64,000 nucleotides of DNA from Stictocephala bisonia (GCA_035578905.1 JAQJVL010000255.1:1178001-1242000); one strand, 5' to 3'; counted from the first letter of the stretch, positions 13,540 through 24,415 are shown. A program made the numbers and translations. The notes: generated from the sequence alone by a model not told the origin.

Positions 13540-13830
13540 AGGTTATAATGAACCACTGTAACGTAAAGTGGTAATTGAAAGTAAATATAGCGTGCTGAGA
13601 AGTAAGTGGGACTGTAATTTAGATGGGTGTATAGAAAACATGGTATTTAAACACAATTATAGTATGAGACATAAAGATAGAATAACAGTGCAACCAAATT
13701 GGCTGGAATCATTCAAGAAGAAGGCTACCTTTTTAGGCCACAGGTTTTTAGAATGTTTACCTCACAACCTACAAATTAAAACCTACAGTCCTAATTCTAA
13801 ACACAAATTAAAATTTGATTGAATAAATAT
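13540..13830 (+). pseudogene. C-terminal fragment of a Jockey-like reverse transcriptase ORF
   Basis: The frame 13568-13822 reads FKHNYSMRHKDRITVQPNWL and then KKATFLGHRFLECLPHNLQI. This matches the tail of Jockey-group polyproteins, where an RHK motif is followed by a hydrophobic GxxFxxxLP block. Only the tail survives, and it starts just after the CAGGGTG element ends. Confidence 0.6.
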
Positions 13831-14335
13831 TGCACCGTGTAATCAGTGGAAGAGTTTCAGCAACTGAGTGTTTGAATTCTATGTTTTGAACATAGAAAGT
13901 CTTTCAGTGTGTCTACAATTGTTATACATGTTGACACTGGTTGTTATTTACCGTGAGAATTAACAGTCGAGCTTTGAAACTGTTACATGTGATGGTAATT
14001 TTATCTCAAAGGATAAAATCCAAGGTAATCCTAACAACGACATTTCGCCTCTATTGATTCCAGCCACTCCCAAGTTTTTTTTATTTTGCTACCAACTTTC
14101 ACATTAAGATGATTATTTGGTATATAAAGATTTGGCAGGATCTTATATTTGCAGTGATTCCTTACGTTTTGTTGTATGTTATTTGATAGCAACATGTGTG
14201 TGAGCATGTTTTGTTAGTCTACGATCACTGTGAATTAAGGAACTAAATTATAGGTGAAAAGACACATAATTTTTATATATTTATCTATTACAGTCTATCT
14301 TGTACAAAACAAATTTAATAATGGATTTTTTGTAG

Positions 14336-14470
14336 GTTCAATTATTCAAGGGACAGCCTACAACAGTAATACGAACAATAATGGACCTCTAGATCTTCGG
14401 TTAACACAGCCCTTGCTCCACTCTAGTCCTTCACCCCCCCTGACGTGCATACAAGAAGAAGTTTGGCCTG
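14336..14470 (+). CDS. SIK3: SIK3, internal exon 4 in window
   Basis: Acceptor TTTTTTGTAG and donor CCTG|GTAGG. It enters with 2 nt and leaves with 1 nt, consistent with its neighbours. It encodes GSIIQGTAYNSNTNNNGPLD, then LRLTQPLLHSSPSPPLTC and IQEEVWPG. This is Asn/Ser/Pro-rich linker, poorly conserved in the family. It is accepted because the phase, splice sites and order fit the chain of exons. Confidence 0.72.
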
Positions 14471-14589
14471 GTAGGTTTTTCTTGACGTTGTTTGAAAACA
14501 GCCATTTTTGTGATAACAATTAGAAAGTTGATTTTGCTCATTTGTTATAAGGCATAAGAACCATTTTGGGATTCTATTGTAGCGCTGTG

Positions 14590-14995
14590 GTTGGCGTGTG
14601 GCACGCTCTCAACTGTAATCTTTTTGCACAGAAGAAAAAACGAAATACTTCCATGCCATCGCCTTAAATTTTTTACTAAAAAACCTAGTTATATGGGTAT
14701 TTACTTTTTAAAATTCATTCCACAAACAATAAAAAATGAAAAAATACATATTTTTAAAAAATGCTTAAAAGAGTACCTAATAAGTAAAGTAGTTTACTCA
14801 TTTTCAGATTTTTATGACTTAGCTAAATGATGTTAAATGTTGAAACTTTGTAAATATGTTAAGTATATTTCATTTTATTTTTATCAAAATGATTACCAAA
14901 AGACTTTATATTTAGAATAGTTTCTTGACACTATTCAACTATACCAAGATTGTATATATGATGAATAAAGATTGCTTTGACTTTGCATTTGACAG
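14590..14995 (+). pseudogene. 3' fragment of a Jockey-like retrotransposon
   Basis: The frame 14591-14830 contains KFFTKKPSYMGIYFLKFIP and LKEYLISKVVYSFSDFYDL, the usual C-terminal end of Jockey-like ORF2. It is followed by an AT-rich 3' UTR with GAATAAAG at about 14961 and a TTTGAC-type short tail. It is 5'-truncated and sits in the SIK3 intron after exon 4. Confidence 0.65.
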
Positions 14996-15455
14996 TGTTT
15001 CAGGTTTATTATGAATGTTAAAAATGCCTACTCCAATTGAAAATACTGCTGAATGTTGTACAACACTCATGTCATATGCAAAAGAAACATTTTTAAAAGT
15101 ACATCTTACAATTAGTAAATGAAATGGTAACAAAGGAGACTATGAAGCGAGCCTTAAGGTGAATTTCAAAGATCCAAATAGCTTAAAATCCCACACATGT
15201 AAAGAATTATGATACAAAGTTTCATAGAAAATGCTTCTACCATTTTCCAGTGAAAAGAGAACAAAGGTTACTGATAGAACCAAAAATAAGGTTTATATTG
15301 GATTCTCTGATGTGAGAAACATAATGTATATATTTGTAAAATATTCCAAGCAATTCACAGGAAAAACTCACATAAAATTTACATAGATTCTTTTTTTAGA
15401 AAGATAGGTGTTCAACTAATCAGTAATTGATGATAGTTAATGTTCTTGGTGATAG

Positions 15456-15616
15456 GTGAAAATAAGCAGCGCAGTGGTGGTAACCCCATGATCTCAGTTA
15501 CTGATGAGATGGGTGACCAGAGGATGATAGCTGACTCCATCCCACAAGATGACAATGACAGCGAATCCTTTGACAACATCCCGGCACTCATTAACGCTGA
15601 TCACCTACAGAAAACT
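15456..15616 (+). CDS. SIK3: SIK3, internal exon 5 in window
   Basis: Acceptor GATAG and donor AAACT|GTGAGT. It enters with 2 nt and ends in phase 0 (53 whole codons). It encodes GNPMISVTDEMGDQRMIAD followed by an acidic stretch SIPQDDNDSESFDNIPALI and NADHLQKT. The short ISVTDE-type block ahead of the C-terminal domain and the acidic composition fit the region just before the KA1-like end of SIK kinases. The next intron is 6.4 kb and packed with nested retrotransposons. Confidence 0.78.
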
Positions 15617-16687
15617 GTGAGTATTTTGTTGTTAAGTAATCCAGTCATTGAACTCTTTAAACTGAATTTATAAACTAACCAACTTGCTTGCTTACTTACT
15701 TACTTCCATGACCATGGATACTGTATGTAGTATTTGGCCTCACCAACAAGTTGTCTCCACCTCTCCCTGTTGTCACAATCTTCTTGTCGCCCTCTTAATT
15801 TTCTCAAATCTTTCTCCACCTGGTCCTTTGGGATTTTTGGGTCTTCCTCATGGTCTTTTTACAGCTGGATTTTGTTTACAAACTTCTTTAATTAATCTAT
15901 CATCTTCCCTTCTCATCCACATGGCCAGCCCACCTTAGTCTTCTGTACTTTGTTTTTCCTACAGTATCTGGGGATTGGAAAATTTCCCTGATTGCTTTGT
16001 TGTGCCTAATTGTCCATGCATCTCCATCTCTAACAGGTCCAAAATATTTCCCTCAAAATTGTATTTTCGAATTTAACTAATTTCTTATCTGCTTGTTTAT
16101 CTATAATCCATGTCTCCGCTCCATAAATAAGGACTGGCCTTTTAATAGTGTTGTACACTCGTAATTTTGTTTTGTGTGATAGTAATTTTGATTTTAAAAT
16201 ACTGTTTAATTGATAATATTAAATTAGTTTTTAATGGCAAGGAATTTTCAGAACCAAAAAGTGTTTGTGAATTATTTAATAACCACTTTGTTAATGTGGT
16301 TGACAATGAGGTCCTGCCTAACTTGTCACCGAACAAAACCACATTAAACTTTGTGAATAATAATAGCAAATGTCATACAAATTTTGTTAGTGAAGAAGAA
16401 TTGCATAAAGTTATATCGTCTTTCCAAAATAAATATACAACAGGATTTGATGAGTTGCCGATGCCTGTAATAAAACAAGCTAAAATGTAGTTAATAAAAC
16501 CATTAGTGCATGTTATAAATTCTTCTTTTGTATCAGGTATTTTTCCTGCTAAATTAAAAATATAAAAAATTATAACTATGGTCAAAAAAGGTGATAAAAC
16601 TAATCCTATTAATTACTGCCCTATATCTATATTACCTGCTATTTCTAAAATTTATGAACGAGTTGTGTATTTACAAGTTGTTAATTT

Positions 16688-16968
16688 AATAGAATAGAAT
16701 AGAATATAAATAGAAAATGTCTTTATTTGTTATCTTTGAGATTACAAATAGTGTCAGAGTAACAATTTGTTCTTAGTATTCATGCATCTTGATGTGACTC
16801 TATACAAATCTATTTTGGTTAAGAAATTTGTCAACGTTGTAGTAGGGACGTTCTACCAGACATCTATAGATCTTCTTTCTTGTCATCTGGATCTTATTTC
16901 CATTCTTGACTTCTGCTGGCAGGATGTTTAAGAACTTATCCCCCATATAAGTAGGTTGCCTCTCATAG
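16688..16968 (-). mobile_element. 5'-truncated retrotransposon with (TATTC)n tail
   Basis: The minus strand reads YERQPTYMGDKFLNILPAEV, then IYRCLVERPYYNVDKFLNQN with a stop, a 3' UTR with AATAAAG, and a (TATTC)n tail at 16688-16706. It is inserted between VVNL and the FNNNSLFDNEQHGF region of the plus-strand element. An ATTTAATA/ATTTTAATA sequence flanks both sides, a probable short target duplication. Confidence 0.78.
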
Positions 16969-17375
16969 ATTTTAATAATAATAGTTTATTTGACAATGAA
17001 CAACATGGCTTCAGAATGGGCAAATCAGTTATAACAGCAAGAATTGAATTCTTAGAAAGTATAGTGGATGCTATAGACAAAGGAGACTTTGCTACAGGAA
17101 GTTTTATGGATATATCAAAAGCTGTTGATAGTGTGTACCATGATGTTCTTATTACAGTTCTAAAGAATCTTGGGCAGATAGTGTTTAAGACATACATTAC
17201 TGGCAGACAGCAATTTGTTGAAATACATACATACATATCCTAGTCCCGTTCCAGTTTACTGGGTCTGGGTGTTGACAAGCACTCTCCATCTTCTTCTATC
17301 ATACCAGATTCTTTCTTCCTCAATCTGCTCCCATCTGTACCCTCTATTTCCGATCTCTTCCTTAACACCTTCTAA

Positions 17376-18101
17376 CTATCTCTTTCTTGGTCTACCTCTA
17401 GCTCTCCGTCCCTCTTCTTTACTTTCCATCATTTTCCTTGGCAGTCTGTTTGGATCCATTCTTTTGATGTGCCCATACCACCGTAAAATATTCTGACCTA
17501 TTTTTTCTCTAATACTTCTAACTAATACTTCTCCTAGTTCCTCTCTTATATCTTCATTCCTCATTCTATCTCTTCTCGTTTTTTCACACATACCTCTCAA
17601 AAATTTCATCTCTCCTGCCTGTACTCGGCTCCATTCTTTCTCATTCATCGTCCATGTCTCCGATGCATATGTAATTATTGGGGTATAATATGATTTAAAC
17701 ATTATCATCTTTGCTTTTGTGGGTACACTTTTGTTCCACACCAGGTGTTTTCCCGTTTGGTAAAAATTTCCACCTTTTTGTAACCTAGCTGTCACTTCTT
17801 CTTTCAATTTCCCTTCCTTCGATATTAGTGCTCCTAAATATTTAAAATTTTCCACTGTCTTCAGCGGTTCCCCTTCTATGGTTATGTCTACATTTATTGT
17901 TCCAGTCCTTCCAACCACTAGAATTTCACTCTTTTCTTTGCTAATCTTTAAATCATTTTCTTTGAGTTGCTTGTGCCATTCATTTAAACGCTCTTGAACT
18001 TTATCTACAGTTTTCCCCCATATCAATAGATCATCGGCAAAAATCATTGTATTCAACTCTCCCTTTACTTTCTTCTTAACTGCTCTTGTAATATTTTCCA
18101 T
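17376..18101 (-). pseudogene. C-terminal half of the RTE-type reverse transcriptase
   Basis: Starts just before the catalytic motif: MIFADDLLIWGK (FADD, residues 19-30). FKYLGALISKEGKLKEEVTA, YYTPIITYASETWTMNEKEW and the basic end RLPRKMMESKEEGRRARGRP follow. The fingers and front palm motifs are missing. This open frame directly follows the endonuclease frame at an internal deletion, so the element is not autonomous. Confidence 0.88.
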
Positions 18102-18103
18102 TA

Positions 18104-19066
18104 CTATATTAAAGAGTATAGGTGATAGCCTCTCCTCTCTCCTCTCTGGTCCCTTGGCACTTTCTGCATTATTTTACTTTTAAATTCTTGACAAATCATA
18201 TTCTCTTTCAGTTTCCAGTACTTTATATTTTTTCTACTTTCCAGTTTAATAGGTTTATTCACCTCCGACTTGAAGTCTCCAATCAACAATCTATGATCTC
18301 CTCCAAGACTGACACTTGGGATCACCTTCACATCTCTTAATTTTTCCCCCCACTCTCTATCTACAATTAAATAGTCTATAACAGATTTTTGGATTCTATC
18401 CCAGCTGTATCTGGTGATACCATGACTTTCTCTTTTTGTATAGTTTCCATTTCCAATTCTAAGACCATTTCTAACACACAAATCTAAGAGTTTCCTCCCC
18501 TCTTCATTTCTTCTTCCGTATCCAAAAGCTCCTAACACTGTCTCATACCCTTCTCTTTCTTTCCCAACTTGTGCATTAAAGTCTCCTATCATAATATGTA
18601 CTCCTCTTAAATTATTCTCCAGCACTGACTCAAAAGCATCTTTTTCTGCCTCTGTGCATCCTACTTGAGGAGCATATACTTGTATTATTGCTAGAGACTC
18701 ACGTTTGCTTTTAAGTACTATTTTCATCAATCTTTCTGAAATACAATTTACTTCTTGAACTGATTCTCGCACATTATGACTGAGTATGAAAGCAACTCCA
18801 TTTCTTGATCTCTTTCTATTTCCACTCCAGAACAGTTTGTAACCATCTCTAAGTTCTTTCTCGCCTATTCCTCTCCATTTGGTCTCACTCAGACCCATAA
18901 CATCTATTTTCCCTTCCTTCATAACTTCTACGATCTCTTCTACTTTACCTGTAAGCGTCATTATATTCAGTGTTCCAATTCTAAATCTTTGACTTTTCCG
19001 TTTCGTCATTTTATCCGTCTTATTCCGAGGCTTGTCTACAGTTTTGAAAGCAATTGTTTTCTTCAC
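18104..19066 (-). pseudogene. Endonuclease domain of the RTE-type element
   Basis: An apurinic-type endonuclease domain that would nick target DNA for target-primed reverse transcription. Landmarks along the 320 residues: FRIGTLNIMTLTGK (about 27-40), VMGLSETKWRGIG (54-66), AIIQVYAPQVG (123-133), MIGDFNAQVGKE (157-168), and SLGGDHRLLIGDF near 263. It is the arthropod type often labelled craniofacial-development-protein-2-like in databases. The frame is intact over its length. However, it reads into unrelated residues at the deletion junction near 18110-18150, so it no longer joins a full reverse transcriptase. Confidence 0.88.
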
Positions 19067-20706
19067 TACCGGCTTGCTAGGCCTGACGCAACTGCTTCAC
19101 CAGAGCCCCGTTTGCCATCACCGTTTCAGGGTTCTCATCAGACTGAGCCAGCAACCTTGGAGGTACCAGGGACATGTCCCCACTGGCATTCGCCCTAATA
19201 AGCAATCCCGTACTTAAGTGCCGTTGCCCACCTCCCACGGCGTGGATGAGGGGTTGGACTTTGGGAGGCAATTTGTTGAAATAAACTATATAAATGACCT
19301 AAATCAAATTTCTTATGCAAAATCATCTTTGCAAACTTAAGTAAGACTTCTACTGGATTATTTGCACTCAAAATTATGTCTAAATACTGCTCTATAGAAA
19401 CACTAAAAACCATTTTCTCACATACATTCCCACATATCGTTTGGCATTGTGTTGTATGGGGCCACAATCAATACAAATTTATTAAGTATTTTAGAAATAA
19501 AAAAAAAGCAGTTAGAATAATTATGAATTTAAATAAGCAAGACTCAGTTAAAGAATATTTTTTAAAATTAGGAATATTAATCATCTACAGTATATACATT
19601 CTTGATGTGGTTATGTTCGTTAGGACTAGTGAGGACAGACTGCCAAGATTGGGGACAATTCACAACAATAATACACGAAATAGAGATCAACTATCAAAAC
19701 AAAATCACTGAACTGAATTTTACAATAAAAAAACAATTTCTGCTGGCATACATTTCACAAATAAAATTCCAAGGGATTTACTTAGGATAAACAAAAACAG
19801 TATATTTTATAAACACCTGAAATATCTGTTATTTAACAAAGCATTATATTTATTTGAGGAATTTATGTTAAGTAGTTAATAAGTTTATGAATATGAAGTT
19901 AATTATTATTATTTTTAATTAATAAGTATACATTTTAATATGTTAACATTTTATTTTAGAGTATATCTGATGCCATTCTTTATTTGTGAAATTGTATCTG
20001 TATAATTTTGCAAATTGTTTGAATAAAGAAGTTTTGTATTTGCATACATGTTTCTATCTGCCCAGCATTTCTAATAATTCATTACTCTTTGAGTTTATTA
20101 TTGTTTCGAGGTATTTGATCTTTCAACTTGCTCGAATTTATGGTTCAATATTTCAAAATTCTCTCTACAATTGGTTTCTCAGCCAAAACAAACCAACTTA
20201 GTTTTTTTTCATTATTAATTTCTAATCCTATTGATCAAGTTTTTCTATTAAAATTCCTGTCATCTCCACCATAAACTAACACATCATCTGCTAATTTCAG
20301 TGCTCCTATTTTAGTCCCAATGCCTAGTTTCCTGTTTTCTAATTCCTTTAACACTTCCTCCAGCGCTAATTAAAAGGTAATGGAGATAGGATGTCTCCTT
20401 GTCTTACACCGGTTTCAATTTCAAATTGGCGTGAGTATTCGTTTTCCACTTTAACCTTACATTTGGAATTTTTCAAACTTACGTTTACAATTTTAATTAG
20501 TTTTGTAGGTAAATTGTTCAATCCATATTGTTCAATTTTTCCCTATATTTTATATTGTATGATACTATCATGAGCTTTCTGGAATTCTTAAAATAGTATA
20601 TTGAATGCTATGTTGAACTCGCAATACTTGGAAATTGATTCTTTTAACAAAATTATTGGTCAGTGGCGGATCAATAGGAAATCAATTCTTTTAGAACAGT
20701 CAATTC

Positions 20707-20815
20707 ATTTCTCTCTCTCTCTCTCCCTCTCCCTCCCTCCCACCCTCCCTCCCTCCCTCCTCTCATCTCATCTCATCTGAAGAATCTCATCTCATCTCAT
20801 CTCATCTGAAGAAAG
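20707..20815 (+). repeat. CT-rich and TCTCA simple repeats
   Basis: A CTCTCTCCCTCC run followed by TCTCATCTCATCTCATC blocks split by GAAGAA. The sequence after it (CTGAAGAAAGTGCCAGTG) resembles the sequence after the big CT run (13393 onward), so both may come from one repeat family. Confidence 0.75.
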
Positions 20816-21682
20816 TGCCAGTGGCACAGAAAATTTCTGTGATTTTGTGTTTATTTTGTGTATGTTACAACTACTCTGGTGTTAGTGAACTTTTCTTCTA
20901 AGGTAAGTTTGCTGATGTCCTATCTCTCCAATATACAATTCCTGGCCTAGTGCCCTTAAACCTAACCTAAAATTTTCGGACAAATAATCAGTCTGTGTTG
21001 GATCTTCCTTTATGAAAAATTCACTAACACCTTGCAGTCGTAAAAAGTAAGTTAGCTGTGTCCTATCTCTCCTAATATACTAATTTTACAAAGAACAGTA
21101 AACAGAAAAGTAGGGGCTATTATCTAGAAACCAAATACATCGTTTTTAATTGTTTTAGCTATATATGTGGCTTTTACCGATAAAACATGGTTTAATGTTT
21201 GTAATTATGGTGATACAAGATATTGTTGTTAATTAGCATAACAATAAAACACTGATTTAAGTCCACAAAACAAAAATCTAATTATAGCCTATTAAATCCT
21301 AATATATCAAAGCATAATTATATGCTAGGTATTTGCAAACGTTTAAGCTAGTTTTGCTGATTGACGTTTCTGGTTTTACTGTGTATAGTGCAATAAGTCA
21401 CTAAGAAATCATAGTATTGCCGTTTGGGAATGATGACAATACTAACCCTGTTATATGATGTAAACAAAACATTCTGGCAGTCATTTTCTTATTTTTGGGT
21501 TGAATATCAAAATACTTTGTGTGTATTTCTGGGTACATCTGTAAATAAGCTGAACTCCTTGTTAATACTAGATAAGGAAGCTGAACTTTTGCAGTAGTAT
21601 ATTTACTTTAAGCAGTAAGTTGTTTTATGTAAATGGAAGAAAATATACCTGTAATTAAAATCCATTAAAAAATGGATTTAAT
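20816..21682 (+). other. SIK3 intron, unannotated stretch
   Basis: AT-rich intronic DNA. An imperfect repeat of CTGATGTCCTATCTCTCC / CTGTGTCCTATCTCTCC is seen near 20911 and 21057. No gene or transposon end was recognised. Confidence 0.5.
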
Positions 21683-21905
21683 ATTTGTATTAAAATAATT
21701 AACAATAGATAGTTACTATTTTTACCATCTATTGTTAATTACAACCAATCAGGATAATAATGATAGCATAATAATGATAGCATAATAATGGATTAAAATA
21801 ATTAACAATAGATAGTTACTATTTTTACCATCTATTGTTAATTACAACCAATCAGGATAATAATGATAGCATAATAATGATAGCATAATAATGGATTAAA
21901 ATAAT
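21683..21905 (+). repeat. Exact tandem duplication of a hairpin unit
   Basis: A unit of about 108 bp, duplicated with almost no change. Each copy contains ATTAACAATAGATAG facing CATCTATTGTTAAT, then two ATAATGATAGCAT steps. The near identity indicates a recent duplication. Confidence 0.88.
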
Positions 21906-22011
21906 TATTAAAGAGACAAGTTTTATTTTTGTAATACTAAAATGCACTGGTTTATAATATGGTGATTTCCTATTGTGAAGTAAAATTGGTGTTTATTGGT
22001 ACCTGTGACAG

Positions 22012-22179
22012 GTGAGCGGGTCACTGTCAGTAGCTCTGTCAGAGTTCTGTTCACGGCTAGCTACACACCAAGTGCTGTCACTAGTGTCTCGGGTAGTTAA
22101 TGCTGCTGTACCCCCCACCTTGCACGCCCTTAGTCAGGACCACACATCACTTGCACTCCAGTATCCTTGTGGCCTACAG
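22012..22179 (+). CDS. SIK3: SIK3, penultimate exon
   Basis: Acceptor GACAG and donor CTACAG|GTATGT. It is exactly 56 codons, phase 0 at both ends. It encodes GSLSVALSEFCSRLATHQVL, then SLVSRVVNAAVPPTLHALSQ and HTSLALQYPCGLQ. The predicted amphipathic helix and the final SLALQYPCGLQ strand lead straight into VELQV of the last exon. This fits a small KA1-like fold at the C terminus of AMPK-related kinases. The length and lack of low complexity contrast with the linker exons and suggest a folded domain under constraint. Confidence 0.82.
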
Positions 22180-22344
22180 GTATGTAACCAAGTACTTCAA
22201 AGTACTTTGTACTTTAGATTTTGAATTGTCGATCAAATTTTGAATTTTTCATTCCTCCTTTTATTTTGGTAGCTGGTATTGAAAGCCTTATGATGTATAT
22301 AAAACAGTTTCCTGAGTGAGGTTAAATTATACTTCATCATTATT

Positions 22345-22470
22345 ATTCGAGACGCTGATCGTAGAGATATGGGAGAATGAGTGTGATTAACGACTATAGT
22401 CATTGTTTCTAACTAAGGTCGACTGTTCCTCTCAAAGAACTATTCATTAATTAAATGTTTCTTCACTGTT
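22345..22470 (-). mobile_element. SINE fragment
   Basis: Contains the tail side of the SINE family: GAGACGCTGATCGTAGAGAT, TAGTCATTGTTTCTAACTAA and ATTCATTAATT, in the same order as at 10641-10912. The tRNA-like head is missing. Confidence 0.65.
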
Positions 22471-22593
22471 GTCTAGCTCACACCTTCCAATTTTCTTTGA
22501 GCCTTAAATGACATAAACCATTAAAATTTATCAATCATTACTTTTAGTTTTTTTTTTTTTACTAAAGGCTATAGCAGATTTAAAAATAACTTG

Positions 22594-22935
22594 TGGTGGA
22601 GTGCTGTAACCCAGCTACTTAGGGTCGAAGTATTGTCGAGACGATATGTTCTATGCTCGGTCTTCTTTATACCGACATGGCATCTGCTCAACAGTTGAAA
22701 TCAGTGTGGATACTACTAGAGAAGTCTGTATGGTAGTCATTGTTCGGTGGTACGTGGTTCGGATTCCACCGAAAGATGTAAGTCCTGTCCTGGTTATTGG
22801 GTTATCATTAAATAGCTCTTTCTGAGGAACAGTTTACCTTGGTTACTAACAATGACTACACTCGTTCATCTACACACATTCGCGCCTCATATTCGCGTAT
22901 ATCTCTACGATCAGAGTCTTACTAATGAATATTAA
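22594..22935 (+). mobile_element. SINE with a different head but shared tail
   Basis: The last 130 bp (GGGTTATCATTAAATAGC, AACAATGACTACACTCG, ATCTCTACGATCAGAGTCTT) match the 3' body of the 10641-10912 SINE in the opposite orientation. The upstream part is different and carries a B-box-like GTTCGGATTCC at about 22760. This looks like two SINE families sharing a tail. The 5' limit is uncertain. Confidence 0.6.
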
Positions 22936-23004
22936 ATTTGCCGTAGTTGATTAACAATGAAGGCCATAGCAGTTTGTTATTTATAATCAGGTTTTATCTT
23001 ACTA

Positions 23005-23330
23005 CTAGGGGACACCCATGCACGCTTTGCGTGCCAACCCCATCACCACTGACTACGCTTGTAATGTAAGCTCGGCCTGCGGTCTCGCCTTGGAACTCTC
23101 TACCTTTAGGCCCTTTGTGGAACTCAGCCTGCGGCCTCATGGTTGAGCTTGGCCAATGGCCTCGCCAAGATGCCCTTTGTAAAACTTGGCTTACAGCCTC
23201 GCAGAGTAAAGTTCGGCCTCCAGCCTCACCAAAACACTCTGCTACAGTTCCATTTGTGGATCTCGGCATGTCGCCTCGTGAGGAAGATCGGCCTGCGACA
23301 TCACCAGGATTCTTAAGCAGTAGTTTATGA
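23005..23330 (+). repeat. GC-rich degenerate minisatellite
   Basis: About seven irregular units of the form (A/G)CTCGGCCTGCGGCCTCGCC, spaced about 25-55 bp, in otherwise AT-rich intron DNA. It starts with CTAGGGGACACCCATGCACG and CTTTGCGTGCC. The open frames across it on both strands are by-products of the repeat. Confidence 0.75.
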
Positions 23331-24301
23331 ATTTGGGGCAGTGGAGCCCATAAGTATAGTATTTTCTAAAATCTGATGGTATATTAGTAATTAAGAGAAG
23401 AATGCCTTTAATTTGATATCTCACTTGAGTGCATTAGTTAAACATTACCTAAATTAGGGTTTTTGAGCATTTTTTTATTTTTATTTTGGGGGTTGCTGAG
23501 GGCCTAATTGTCAGCGCTCTCAAAATATAATGGTACTACGTTATTTAGGAGATAAATACTAATAGTTTGATACCCCACTTGGCATTATTATTTTAGTATT
23601 ATCCTTTTTTTTATTTTAGTGGAGTTGTTTTAGTTTTGGGGGTATATACCCCTTATTATTAGCCCTTATCAAAATCTTATGGTATATTTGGATTCTGGAG
23701 AAAAATAGCTTTAATTTGATACCCCACTTGAGTAGATAACATCAGTATTAACAAATTTTATATTTTAAAAAATTTCAGTTTTTGGGCCCCAGATACCCCA
23801 AATCTTTCAGATTTTTAAGCTGAAATTCATATATAATGTGTATGTTTGTTACACGTGTAGAACTGTGAAGGTTTGAACATTTTATTTTAGCTTTTTCTCA
23901 TTAGGTCATAAAAACTACTTTTTTAGTGATTTTCGCATAAGAAATAACATTGCAGCCATTTTGGAGTCTAAAAAGGCTGCCATCTTGTTTATGACTGAAA
24001 AAAGTAAACTTTTGTGAATTTTCCTGGAGGTTACAGACTGAGAGCTTCATTTCAAGTATATATATGATGGAGGTAGGATGCCGTGAAATGCCTCAACATT
24101 TAGTGTCAGTGAGGTACTACATCGAGCTTTATATTTTTGTCATATTTCAATAATATTAGGTATTGTCACTTATAAAATTGTAACCGGTTGAAAGGAATTT
24201 TGTATTCAATGGAAACAACAATTTATGTTTCCTAAACAAATCTTAAATAATAATTGTCAGAGTTGTTTCAAAATAAACGATCATCTGGTGTTTGATGAAA
24301 G
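23331..24301 (+). other. Last SIK3 intron, repeat-like AT-rich stretch
   Basis: Contains three loosely similar blocks around ATACCCCACTTGAGT or GATATCTCACTTGAGT (near 23415, 23570 and 23720), suggesting an old diverged tandem repeat. No coding signal was seen. The true last exon begins after GATGAAAG at 24301. Confidence 0.5.
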
Positions 24302-24415
24302 GTGGAGCTACAAGTGCTGTCACAACACGCTCAACTCAAAATGCGGAGGATCTCAGGGGACCAGGGACAGTACAGTGCCTTGTGTCAACAGCTTGTTGCC
24401 TGTATGTCCAGCTAA
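24302..24415 (+). CDS. SIK3: SIK3, terminal exon with KA1-like C terminus and stop
   Basis: The acceptor is GATGAAAG (ends 24301) and the exon is read in phase 0 from the previous exon. It encodes VELQVLSQHAQLKMRRISGD and then QGQYSALCQQLVACMSS before TAA at 24413-24415. LKMRRISGDQxQYSxLCQQL is the hallmark end of SIK3 and fits the KA1 pattern of MARK/AMPK-related kinases (LxxRRISGxxxxYxxLxxxL), a domain linked to membrane or autoinhibitory contacts. The longest open frame across this spot (24225-24509) is in another frame and is not the gene. A hAT element begins 146 bp after the stop. Confidence 0.87.
   Translation: MELQVLSQHAQLKMRRISGDQGQYSALCQQLVACMSS

Larger units (their letters stand above)
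17226..19267 (-). mobile_element. RTE-type retrotransposon, internally deleted, with 16-bp target duplication
   Basis: GCAATTTGTTGAAATA occurs at 17210-17225 and 19268-19283, a perfect 16-bp target duplication. The minus strand has a 5' leader starting near CCAAAGTCCAACCCCTCATC, an endonuclease frame, a reverse transcriptase C-terminal frame, and a short (TATG)n tail at 17226-17236. The two frames meet with the front half of the reverse transcriptase missing. A diverged 3' part of the same family lies at 39440-40110. Confidence 0.9.
16160..20045 (+). mobile_element. Jockey-like non-LTR retrotransposon, itself interrupted twice
   Basis: Plus-strand frames in order: SEPKSVCELFNNHFVNVVDN and SEEELHKVISSFQNKYTTGF (16230-16450), the LFDNEQHGFRMGKS region and FMDISKAVDSVYHDVLITVL (16985-17165), and, after the insertion, YINDLNQISYA (19285). 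The C-terminal part KKAVRIIMNLNKQDSVKEYF follows at 19500, with an AT-rich 3' end near 20030. The stretch that would hold the catalytic YADD is missing. Two minus-strand elements sit inside it at 16688 and 17226. Confidence 0.82.
15674..20640 (-). mobile_element. RTE-like reverse transcriptase element, split by a plus-strand insertion
   Basis: Minus-strand coding is in two blocks. The upstream block (20640-20046) includes ADDVLVYGGDDRNFNR, a catalytic LADD in place of YADD (about 20290). The downstream block (16160-15690) continues with KLRVYNTIKRPVLIYGAETW and VKRPRGRPKNPKGP. The split coincides with the plus-strand element at 16160-20045, and GTTTTGT occurs at both junctions (near 16150 and 20031). 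The 3' end has a short GTAA/GCAA tail at 15680-15703. Stops and frame changes are present, so it is dead. The 5' end is approximate. Confidence 0.75.

Noticed and set aside
23115..23330. Open frames in the GC-rich block
   Set aside because: Periodic composition from the GCCTGCGGCCTCG repeat; no start context or domain.
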